18,805 bases of DNA from JAISST01 sp050434145 (GTDB lineage: Bacteria > Fusobacteriota > Fusobacteriia > Fusobacteriales > Fusobacteriaceae): positions 1 to 18,805 of the forward strand of contig NZ_JBNPVX010000046.1 in the NCBI RefSeq assembly GCF_050434145.1, given 5' to 3'. The notes beneath the pieces were generated by a model. The model did not search any database and was not told the DNA's origin. It saw nothing but the letters and a program-made list of their open reading frames with translations. This document shows positions 7,804 to 18,500 of the stretch, one piece after another. Both the position numbers and the translations under genes were made by a program. Position 1 is the first letter of the stretch. Every line of letters begins with the position of its first letter.

Positions 7804-7902
7804 CCTCAGCTGGGATTCACTTACGTTCATCTACGCTGTGACATCATGGTCTTCTAAATAATACTCAATGCTTTGCATTTCGTCTTATTAAGAAGCCACG
7901 AA
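7804..7902 (+). repeat. Hairpin element copy 6
   Basis: Left arm cctcagctgggattc...ctacgctgtgacat. Main stem ATGGTCTTCTAAATAA (from 7845) pairs with TTATTAAGAAGCCAC (to 7899). Loop palindrome aatgctttgcatt. Confidence 0.85.
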
Positions 7903-8078
7903 TGTCTCTATTCTCATTTACATAACCAAATTGGAGTCCACTACTTATTGTAATGCCCTCTTGTCTTATTCTTTGGCCACTATTGAATATTACATCACCT
8001 TTACCATCTCTTGCATTATACACTGTATTTGGATAAATAGTAACATTGAACCCTATGCTTGTCTCTTTTCGTATAGCC

Positions 8079-8175
8079 CCAGCTGTGGTTCGTTTTACTC
8101 ACCTACGCTGTGACATAGTGGTCTACTAACCAAAACTCATGTCTTTGACATTTTGTTTTGCTAAGTAGCCACTAA
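8079..8175 (+). repeat. Hairpin element copy 7
   Basis: Left arm ccagctgtggttcg...ctacgctgtgacat. Main stem AGTGGTCTACTAACCAAAA (from 8117) pairs with TTTTGCTAAGTAGCCACT (to 8173). Loop palindrome atgtctttgacat. It lies close to the family consensus and is very similar to copies 2 and 6. Confidence 0.85.
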
Positions 8176-8274
8176 TCTTTTAAGTCTGTGAATTCATAAT
8201 CTTTTGCATTTAGTGCAAAGGTTCCATCTACTATTGAACCTATTTGCACTAATTTTTGTCCTGCATCAGCTCCT

Positions 8275-8368
8275 CCTGTGGCTCACCTTGTTCGCTTCCG
8301 TCATGACATAGCAGCTACCTAGTAAAAATTCATGTCTACGACACTCATTTTTCCAAGTAGCTACGAAC
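8275..8368 (+). repeat. Hairpin element copy 8
   Basis: Left arm ctgtggctcaccttgttcgc...catgacat. Main stem AGCTACCTAGTAAAAA (from 8313) pairs with TTTTTCCAAGTAGCT (to 8363). Loop contains catgtctacgacactc, a worn palindrome. Confidence 0.75.
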
Positions 8369-8648
8369 TTGTTGTTATTTTATTTTCTATCTTAGTTTAA
8401 CTATAATTTCCTGAGATTGAATTAACTTGTGGCCTATTCTTTGAGCTTAATCCCAAGGATACATTAAATCCATAACTACTTGAACCACCTTTATATTCAT
8501 CTTGCAAGCTTTCTATCCAAGTACTTCCTTCTACATGTCCACTGATTGAACCTGTTGTGATGTCTGCTCCTTTAATAGTCAAGTCTCCACCAACAGCATA
8601 ATGGGTATTTCCACCTACTGAGATAATACTATTAGTATAGTTTACTCC

Positions 8649-8754
8649 AGTCGCTTCTTACGGCTCATCACTTTGTGATTCGCTTTCAGCGCGACATACT
8701 ATCCACCTAAGTAAGTACTCAATGCTATGCATTTCGACTTACTAAGTGGATAGC
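8649..8754 (+). repeat. Hairpin element copy 9
   Basis: Left arm cgcttcttacggctc...cagcgcgacat. Main stem CTATCCACCTAAGTAAGT (from 8699) pairs with ACTTACTAAGTGGATAG (to 8753). Loop palindrome aatgctatgcatt. Flanks ctccagt and ctccccagt may be a small target duplication. Confidence 0.8.
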
Positions 8755-8849
8755 ATCTCCCCAGTTTTTACTTTGATTATAGCCTATATCCATTGAGCCA
8801 TTTGGATAATTCAGAATTAAGTCAAGCAAAATCATAATTTTTTTAATAG

Positions 8850-9245
8850 TCACTCAGTCACTAAATAAAAAGTTAATATCTTATGTGCACCTGTATTATT
8901 AAAAAGTTCTCCATTCCAATATTCAATTATAATTCTCATTATATCTAAAAAGTTTTCTTTTTCTTTCAAGTCATCTTCTAAAAGTTCATCATAATTATTT
9001 ATTATAATTATAATATTTCTTTGACTAATCCACTTTAAATCCGTCATCCAGTCTAAAAAAGCATCGTAATTGATATATCTATCTCCTTCAGGGAAATCTA
9101 GTAGATTTGCTATTTTTTTTCCATAATCTTTCCAATATTTTATACTTCTGCCATCTATCTCTACTTTTAAACAATTGTTATTGGCTAAATTAAGTACATT
9201 AGGCAATACCCTTGTCTTTATTGCAACAATTGAACTTATTTGCAT
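8850..9245 (-). CDS. cdiI: Barstar-family immunity protein
   Basis: The product is 131 residues, with no signal peptide or membrane segment, so it is cytosolic. The core LKVEIDGRSIKYW, then NYDAFLDWMTDL, then a helical EKENFLDIMRIIIEY segment matches the barstar fold order. Asp61 and Asp65 align with barstar Asp35 and Asp39, the acidic residues that plug the barnase active site. It is longer than classical barstar (about 90 residues), mainly through an N-terminal extension of about 25 residues. The start ATG lies 16 nt after the toxin stop, and AAGGAG (9258-9263) precedes it by 12 nt, overlapping that stop codon. It should bind and inhibit the barnase tip of the upstream CdiA and protect siblings. 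The family is well supported; the specific pairing is inferred from adjacency and matching families. Confidence 0.85.
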   Translation of the reverse strand: MQISSIVAIKTRVLPNVLNLANNNCLKVEIDGRSIKYWKDYGKKIANLLDFPEGDRYINYDAFLDWMTDLKWISQRNIIIIINNYDELLEDDLKEKENFLDIMRIIIEYWNGELFNNTGAHKILTFYLVTE

Positions 9246-9257
9246 TTTTATCTCTAT

Positions 9258-9263
9258 CTCCTT
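9258..9263 (-). promoter_or_regulatory. Ribosome binding site of the barstar gene, overlapping the cdiA stop
   Basis: AAGGAG on the minus strand ends 12 nt before the ATG at 9245 and overlaps the TAA stop of the toxin gene (9264-9262). This suggests translational coupling of toxin and immunity. Confidence 0.7.
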
Positions 9264-9543
9264 ATTTTATTAAAATGAAGCCATCATAATGTGTATCCGT
9301 ATAATAAGTTTTTCCATCGCTTCCTGTGACAAATCTTTCTAATCCTCTTGTACTTTTTGATTTAGCATTAATAGCATCATGTTCTCTGTAAATTATTGGT
9401 TTTCCGTTTTTATCTTTTTTAGGTAAAAGTTTATTCTTATTCCAGTATGGTCCGTCTACGTTAGTATCTGAAGTAGCACTTTCTTTTGATGTCCAGCCAC
9501 CTTTAGTATATTCATCATATGCGTCTTGGACATGTTGTGGTAA
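9262..9543 (-). other. Barnase-type ribonuclease toxin domain (CdiA-CT)
   Basis: These are the last 93 residues of the CdiA-like protein. The pattern follows microbial RNases of the barnase/N1 type: LPQHVQDAYDEYTKGGW at the start, a PYWNKNKLLP stretch, then YREHD, RGLER, and YYTDTHYDGF at the end. Glu3140 (YREHD) aligns with barnase Glu73, Arg3152 and Arg3156 (RGLER) with Arg83 and Arg87, and His3171 (THYDGF) with His102, so the full catalytic set is present. The expected role is cytosolic RNA cleavage in the target cell. A highly charged Lys/Glu linker separates it from the pre-toxin region. The barstar-like gene immediately downstream supports the call independently. Confidence 0.88.
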
Positions 9544-12500
9544 TTCATCTAATTTTTTTTCTCCAACTTTTCCTTTTTCTGCTAGTGGTTTATCTTTTTT
9601 TGTAGTTTCAGATTTTTCTTCTTCCTTTTCTTTTTCCTTATCCTTTTCATCCTTTATTTTGTCTTTGGCATCACCACTCATTTCTATTAATGCCCATGTT
9701 GCTACTGCTAATTTGCCTACTTCATCTGCTATCTTAGGATTTGATAATAATATATATGCTGCCGCATATATGGCTGCGGCTGCATCCCTCAAATCACCAT
9801 TAACTCTATCTTTATAATACTGATTTGTTGATGCTTCTATCATTCCTTGGGCATTTATTGTTATTGCTGTTGCTCCTATACTTGGACTCCAACCTTTAGA
9901 TGGTATCTTGGTTAGCATTGATGCTGCTTTTTCATCTACATTTTTGTCTGCATATGTTCCATGCATTCCTTCATGACCTAATTGCTCTAGCATTTGACTC
10001 GAATGTCCGAACCCATCTCCATATGTGTTTATGTAGACAACTCCTTCTTTATCATTTATCGACATACCTGATGCTATATCTTCTGCTTTTACAAATTTTA
10101 TATCATAAAAATCTTTTCCATATTCTGCTAATAGTGGCTTCAGTAAACCTGCAATCTCTGACATATTGTATTCATCTAACCCTACTCCATACTTTCCATT
10201 AATATAATGGTCTTCTATTATGTTCTTCAACTTTTCATCTACATCATATGCATAAGCTACTATATTAAATCCATTCTTTCCTAAGTTATTTGCTAGTTGC
10301 CCTAGTACATTTTGACCTAATTCTTTATTATTTATTCCCTGATAAATTCCTTTTCCTATTTGCGGCACCAAAGTAGTTGTTTTCAAGAAGTCTATCACAA
10401 ACTGTTGACGTGTACTTTGATTCAACATATCTGTATGTAATGTTGTATCTATTTGCTCTATTTCTTTGTCTCTTGTGATTACTTGAGCATTATCTAAAGA
10501 TGTATTTATTCCTCTTTCTTCAAAATTAACCTTTACTCCATTCTCGTAAGCTATGCTATTTACAAAAGTAGAATTTGTATCTTGTCTTTTATCTGACATA
10601 CCATATTGAATACTCGCTTGTGGAACTTTCAAATCTGCTGTGATTCCACTTACTCCAAAGCCTGAGTTTTTACTATAGTCTTTATCTTTTAAGTCATTTA
10701 CTATTATCTCTTTTGCATTGATTACCATAGGTGCATTTTCGTTCAAGCTACCAATGATTGCTCCTGTATTTGTTAAAGTATTACCTACTGTTATACTTCC
10801 ACCATTTCTTCCTACAAGTGATGTTTGATTACTTACCCATTCTTGTTCCCCTACACTTTTACTTGCATTAAAGCTACCACTTAGTGACGATGTCGGATTT
10901 TTTACCAAGGTGCTTGGATTAATATTACTTAAAGATAATCCAAAGCCACTACTTTTACTACTTGAGTCCATTTTATCTTGTAATGATTCTACTGTTAGAT
11001 TGCCACCTATATCCAAGACTAGGTGTTCTCCTTCTACATTAGCTCCACTAAATGTTGCATTGCCTACTGTTGTCAGTACAAAGTCTCCACCTGCATTTAT
11101 TGTTGTGTTGTTATATTGTACCATATCTGTATTAGATTTGCTATTGCTCATATTAAAGCTACCTGTTACTGATTTCCCTAAGAAGTCATAACCTAAACTA
11201 GCACCTGTTGAGCTGCTCTTTGATTTATTATGATAGGTATCCATACTTGCACCAGCAAAGAAATTATCTGCCTTGATTTCTATATTCTTGCCTGCATCTA
11301 TAGTTTGTCCTATAAAGGTTACATCTCCTTCTGATGATACTTGAATATTTCCACCTGCTACTAAACTTCCGCCTACTGATGATGTTGATTCTGTTTTTGA
11401 TGATGATTTATTACTACTAAAACTAATAGAAGCACTTAAATCAAATAAGCTATTTAATGCCTTGTCTCTTTGACCATCTATCCATTCTTGAGTTGCTGGA
11501 GTACCATGTGTTCTAAAATAACTATCTGGATTTAACCAACCACTTCCTGCATTAATTCCATCATAGACTTTGCTTCCAGCTACACCGATAGTTCTCAAAT
11601 CTTGGAATCTGTTTCCTAGTGTATTTATTGCTTGGGATTTATTGCCAAAGCTATAGTCTGCTTTTGTTGCATCATTAATAGAATTAACCAATTGTGTTGG
11701 TCTAAAGCCAAAATTCAAACTTATTCCTATACTTGTTGATTTATGCTTTTCTACTGTTTTACTATAGTTTTCTGCTACTAATAACTCAACTCCTGTTTTT
11801 CCATTCAATATTATATCTTCTCCTGCTTGAATGTGTGTTGAAGTTAGACTTATTTTGCCTTCATCAGAAACTATTTTTACACTTTCTCCTGCAAAGATTG
11901 TTGTCTCTATATAGTTTGTAAAGTTTGAATTAATTGTTGTCTTTGATTTTCCATAACTTAAGCTCATTCCACTTGAACCAAATGAGCCACTAAAACCACT
12001 TGATTTATGTTCTTCTATGTAATATCCATTTTCTTGACCTGGTCTTATTGTTACTCCATTTTTACCTAAAAGTAACACACTACCTTGGGATCTGATGTCG
12101 GCTCCTACTATTGTTAGATGATCCCCAGAATCCATCATAAAACCTTGACTTCCATATAAATTTGTTAGATTATAACTATCATATTGTGACTTAATCTTTG
12201 AACTTGTTTTTTTGTAAGTGAATCCTAGTATACTACTTGATGTCTTCTTCTTATAGTAACTATAAATATCATCTTTTGTACCTTCCGTAAAAATATTCCC
12301 TGTAGACTTAGCTATTACATTGCCTCCTGCATACATATCTACACCTTGTAGGAATATTCCTTTATTCTTTAATTCCAATGGTTTTTTATCTTTATCTGTT
12401 AGTCCATAATTCAAATAGATATTACCACCTGCATTCAGGGTCGTTCCATTGGCATATTCATTATCCATTATCCATTCTTTTACTGTGATTTTCTTCTTTA

Positions 12501-15500
12501 AAAAACCACCCGATTTCTTTTTCTCATAGTCATATCTATATTCTGTATCCATTACTGCCAAACTATTCAAATATCTATCTGCATATAATACTAAATTATT
12601 TTCTGCAAATAAATCACTGTTAATAAGGTTTATATCTCTTCCTGCTTGTAATATTGTATCTCCACCTAAGCCTATCATACCTGAGGCATTATTAGTTCCT
12701 GACACTATATCCCATGTCTTGGCACCCCATGGTGATGATGCCATGTATACATCTTTTCCTTCATATCTCAAGGCTATTGATGTATCCTTTATATCTTGTT
12801 TGGCATCTAGCGTTGTTCCTGTGCCTCCCGCTATTACTCCACCTATATTGGTTATATTATTTCCTTCTACATAAACATAGCCATCTGACTCTATTGTTCC
12901 TACATTACCTATTCCTTCACCATACATGTCTATTACTGTATAGGTTTCTACTATATTAATCTCATAGTATAGCTCTTCTTGGCCTCCACTATCGCAACCT
13001 CCTGACCAGCCACCTCCTGATGTAGTTACTTTTAATGTTACATCGCGTCCTTCTGCTAGCATTTGTTCATATTGTTTTTGAAGTTTTTCTGGTACTTCTA
13101 AGGTTACTTTTCCATACTTTAATGTTATTTTATTAGGATCTGGAGTTTTCTCATTTATTCTCTTGCTATTTTTTCCACTCCAAGAGTTTTCTAAAGAATT
13201 TTGTAAACTAGTTTCTGAGATAGAAGCTTTTCCTACTGTTCTATCTTCTTTATGAGATTGCAATACAATCCCATCCATCACTGTACTTTGGTTTGTTATA
13301 TTCCCCTTTGCTATTACATAAGTACCTTCAGTCCCCTTAATCAATGCTCCTACATTGTTGATATCCCTTCCTGCTTTTAAGGTTACTGTATTGCCCAAGA
13401 TATTCCCATTATTAAAGTTCCCTGTCTTTTCATTATAGATACTTCCTGTTGTTTCTATATAGGTTGCACCTATTCCTGATTTACCTATATTTCCTCTATT
13501 AATTACATTCCCTGCACTAATACTTGTTATTTCATTTCCTGCTATTGTACTTATTTGTACACCTGTATTGGTACCTACTCTGTTATCTTTTATTGTTCCA
13601 TCTTCTCTGGTACTTGTTCCTCCTACATCATGTGTCCCATTTACCAATGTTCCTGTTATATCTATATATACTTCTTTCCCTAAGATTTGGCTGCCTTCAC
13701 CTAATGTTACATTATCTCCATCTCTTGATGATGTAGTAATATTATATAGATTCCCTCCTGTTATAGCCAGTAATCCATTCGCTTCTATTAATCCACCATT
13801 TTGGTTATATATATCTTTTCCTTCTATATACAAATCTTGCTCTGACTTAATTTGACTATTGTTAGTTATAGTCCTAGCATTTATTGATAACATTTCTCCA
13901 CCATGCAATATACTGTTATTAGTTACTGCTCCACCTGTTATGTGCAGTTTATCCCTTCCTGTCATTGCATGATTTAATGTTAAGTCATTATTAGTAGACA
14001 AAGATAATATATTTGCATTGATTGCTCCATTGATATTTAAGCTATCTCTTCCGCCTAATTCCAAGTTCCCTGTTCTATATATATCCCCAGTAGTTGTTAC
14101 TTTATCTGATGTTATACTTGTAGCCTTTTCCCCTAATATACGGTCGTCTACTGTGATACTACCTCTTGTATCCACTACCACTGTGCCTGTTGACACTATT
14201 TTCCCGCCTGTATAATGAAGTTGACCTCCTGCATTGATAACTACGCCGCCTTCTGCATTATTAGCCGAAATTGTTCCATAATTTGTGTTCAAATCACCTT
14301 TATTAGTAATTTCAATATAGCTTTCAGACAATATTTGACCATGTTCATTAGATACATTGGCTAATTCAACTGCTCCCAATCCATGAATATATCCATGATT
14401 GTTATTAAAGTTCGATACATTAGCTTCAATATTCCCTACTTCAATTCTTCCATAAACATTACTTACATTTAGTCCATAAACAGTTAAATTATTAGCTGTG
14501 ATTTTTCCACCATCATTATTCACTATACCATTGGTTTTTAAGTCATTTGCGTTGATGTCAACTGTGATTTCTTTTTCTTCTGTATTTTCAACAATTGTAT
14601 ATTGTGGAATTTCACAATATTTTACTTCTTCTTCTGGTTGCCGTTTTCCAGAAGACGCTCCTTCAGGAACTATATTACCATCTGATGTTTTACGATTAGG
14701 GTCTTTCTCTTCTGAATAACTATTGATTTCTGGGTTATTTACCACTACTTGTATATTTCCTGTTGGTCTTGATCCAGATGTTATGCTCAAATCCCCTGCT
14801 AATATTTCTCCATCTTTATTTACCAATTCAGTTGTTATTATTGTTACTTCATTACCAATTATTGAACCATTTGTATTATTAACTTTACCATTGATGTTCA
14901 ATGTGTTGGTTAATATTTCACCTTGAGAATTACTAATAACATTACCTACGATACCTACTTTATCCCCACTTATTTTTCCATTTGTATTATTTAATTGCCC
15001 TTTAATATCTACATTGCTTCCTTGTATATTTCCACTTGTATTATTTACTGTAGCACCCTTGAGCGTTACATTTTCACCTTGCACATCACCTTTTGTATTA
15101 TTTAGATTCCCATTAATACTAACATTGGCACCTATTAAAACACCTTGTGTATTATTTGTATTAGCTACAATTGCCAAATCCCCTATCCCTCTGATAGTCC
15201 CATTAGTATTATCTAAATTAACACCTGTTATCTTTATTCCCTCTTTTGAGGTCTCCGAGTCGTCTTCCTCATCACTTGATTCACCATCTTTATCTTCTGA
15301 TTTCTCTGTATTCTGACTTTCACTTGGGGTTTCAATTTCTTTCAACATTTCTTTGGTCAAACCATCAGATAAAACATAACCAGATTTATTAGTCACATTA
15401 GTTACATTCATTGTTATTCCTCTATTAGAGTGAATATATCCCAATGTATTATCCAAGTTATTTCCATTTACTGTGATTTTTCCATTGGCATAAATCTCTC

Positions 15501-18500
15501 CTTTTTTATTAGAGGTATTCTTTGTATTTATTGCCAATTCTTCACTTGTGAATATAGATCCTTCATCATTTATTAATTTATTTCCATTTAATTTCTCTAG
15601 TTTCCCTACTATTTCTCCCTTTGTATTGTCCAATATATTTTGAGTATTCAAAACTAGAGAACCATTACTTAAGATTTCTCCTTCTTTATTATATATATTA
15701 TTACTTTTGATTGATAAGTCCTCTACACCAATAATAGAACCCTTATTGTTAGTTAGTGATCCATTCATAGTTATATCCACACTGCTACCACTTATATTAC
15801 CTTCCGTACTATCCAAATTGTTTCCTGTTATTTTTATTTTATCTCCTAATATTATACCTGAAATATTTAGGATTTCTTTCACTGCAACAGTCATATCCCC
15901 TACTGTTTTGATCTTTCCATCTGTGTTATCCAAGGTGTTTCCTGCTATATTTATTCCTTCATATATTTCTTTTTCTTCTTCGTCCTCTTCTGTTGATTCT
16001 TCATTTGCTGCTAGTTCTGTTGATTCTTCTGTTTCTTCTTCCACTACTAAACCTGTATCTTTTGACTCTTCTTTTGGCTCATCTTCTGCATCTGCTACTT
16101 CCTTTGAGATTCCGTTAGCCAAAATATATCCTGATTTATTGATAATATCTGTTACTTCCATAGTTATTCCACCTGCTGTATGGATTAACCCTTCTCTATT
16201 GTCCAAAGTTTTACCATTGAACACCAATCTCTCTTGACTATATATTTCACCTAACTTATTACTTACATCTTGTACTGCCACTTCCAACTCTTTTGTTGAC
16301 AATATTTTTCCTTCATCATTTACTAAAGTAGTTCCACCTAGCTTTTCTAATGCACCTATAATCTCACCTTTGGTATTATTCAAATTATCTGTATCTAATA
16401 CTAGGCTTCCATTTGTTGCCAAAGTTCCTTCTTTATTAACAAGAGCATCTGCCTTTATTTCTAAAGAATCTACCCCAATTATCTCCCCTTTTGTGTTGTC
16501 CAATTTGTTAGACATTTCTATACTAATTTCACTACCTGTAATGTTTCCTGCTGTATTATTTAGGTTGTTTCCAGCTATCTCTATTTTATCCCCTAATATT
16601 ATCCCTGAAACATTTAGGATTTCTTTCACTGCAACTGTCATATCTCCTACTGTTTTTATCTTTCCATCTGTGTTATCCAAGGTATTTCCTGCTATATCTA
16701 TTCCTTCATATATTTCTTCTTCTGTTATATCTTCTGTGTTATCTACTAATTCTGTAGTATCTTCATCCTCATTTTCTACATTAGTTGCTAATTCAGTACT
16801 TTCATCTGATTCTTTCTTATCTGAATCCTCTTTATTTTCTGCCAAATCTGTTTCTTTTGATTCTTCTTTTGGTTCATCTTCTGCATCTGCTGCTTCCTTT
16901 GAGATTCCATTGGCCAAAATATATCCAGATTTATTTATTATATCTGTTACTTCCATAGTTATTCCACCTGCTGTGTGGATTAACCCTTCTCTATTATCTA
17001 AGGTTGTTCCTTTGAAAGTCAATCTCTCTTGACTGTATATTTCCCCTAATATATTTGTTACATTTTCTGTCAAGACTGTTAGAACTTTAGTCGATACTAT
17101 CAATCCTTCTTCATTTACTAAAGTGGTTCCACCTAAGTTCTCCAATCCACCTATGATTTCACCTTTGGTATTGTCCAAAGTATCTGTTGTTAATACAAGT
17201 GATCCATTACTTACTACCAAGCCTTCTATATTTGTTAAGGTATCTGTATTGGCTTCCAATGACTCTATTCCTATTATTTCACCTTTTGTATTGTCTAATT
17301 TGTTAGCCATTTCCATACTAACATCACTACCTGTAATGTTTCCTTCTGTATTATTTAGGTTGTTTCCAGCTATCTCTATTTTATCCCCTAATATTATACC
17401 TGAAACATTTAGGATTTCTTTCACTGCAACAGTCATATCCCCTACTGTTTTGATCTTTCCATCTGTGTTATCCAAGGTATTTCCTGCTATATTTATTCCT
17501 TCATATATTTCTTTTTCTTCTGTTATATCTTCTGTGTTATCTACTAATTCTGTAGTGTCTTCATCCTCATTTTCTACATTAGTTGCTAATTCAGTACTTT
17601 CATCTGATTCTTTCTTATCTGAATCCTCTTTATTTTCTGCCAAATCTGTTTCTTTTGGCTCTTCTTTTGGCTCTTCTTTTGGCTCTTCTTTTGGCTCTTC
17701 TTCTGCATCTGCCGCTTCTTTTGAGATTCCATTGGCCAAAATATATCCTGATTTATTTATTATATCTGTTACTTCCAGAGTTATTCCACCTGCTGTGTGG
17801 ATTAACCCTTCTTTATTATCTAAGGCTGTTCCTTTGAAAGTCAATCTTTCTTGACTATATATTTCTCCCAATATATTTGTTATATTTTCTGTCAAGACTG
17901 TTAGGGCTTTAGTCGATACTATTAACCCTTCATCATTAATTAAAGTGGTTCCACCTAAGTTCTCCAATCCACCTATGATTTCACCTTTGGTATTGTCCAA
18001 AGTATCTGTTGTCAACACAAGCGAACCATTGGTTACTACTGCTCCCCCTACATTTACCAATATATCTGTGTTCGCTTCCAATGAATCTATTCCTATTATT
18101 TCACCCTTTGTATTGTCTAATTTGTTAGCCATTTCTATACTAACTTCACTACCTGTAATGTTTCCTTCTGCATTATTTAGATTGTTTCCAGCTATCTCTA
18201 TTTTATCCCCTAATATTATCCCTGAAACATTTAGGATTTCTTTCACTGCAACAGTCATATCCCCTACTGTTTTGATTTTCCCGTCTGTATTATCCAAGGT
18301 GTTTCCTGCTATATCTATTCCTTCGTATGTTTCTTTTTCGTTTTCTTCTGTTGATTTTTTTATTTCTTCTTTCTCTATTAAATCCGTATCTGTTGACTCA
18401 CTATTTGTATTTTCTTCATCTTCTGCATCTGCTACTTCTTTTGAGATTCCATTAGCCAAAATATATCCTGATTTATTTATTATATCTGTTACTTCCATAG

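Larger units (their letters stand above)
7395..8835 (-). pseudogene. Orphan cdiA remnant, interrupted by seven hairpin elements
   Basis: Short stretches of CdiA-like protein lie between repeat elements on the minus strand: LNYPNGSMDIGYNQSKNWGD (8811-8755), then ISVGGNTHYAVGGDLTIKG to SISGNYS (8640-8397), then GADAGQKLVQIGSIVDG to TDLKD (8272-8178), then SIGFNVTIYPNTVYNARDG to VNENRDI (8070-7910), a few residues near 7790, TNFDTQGVNRDIEKAVS (7675-7625), and SDWQGTNIETFSVNLL (7430-7380). Their order matches the intact CdiA: ESLQD near the start, IGS...NAK...DLKD next, then a TRD/NRD-like stretch before the pre-toxin. The sequence is a divergent allele, not a copy of the 9784-11205 segment. Each hairpin element carries stop codons, so this stretch cannot be translated through. 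An apparent short ORF at 8582-8397 is one of these fragments. Confidence 0.75.

Noticed and set aside
8397..8582. A separate 61-residue gene
   Set aside because: It is an internal CdiA-like fragment (ESLQD motif) between two hairpin elements; the reading frame continues upstream of its ATG as CdiA-like sequence.
7440..8754. Hairpin elements as tRNA genes, integron attC sites or rho-independent terminators
   Set aside because: No tRNA arm pattern or CCA end, no attC core sites or integrase, and no T-run after the stems. The long stem with a secondary loop palindrome fits a palindromic repeat element better.
1296..9545. Transposase or integrase explaining the module shuffling
   Set aside because: No open frame in the window resembles a recombinase or transposase; homologous recombination between repeats is sufficient.
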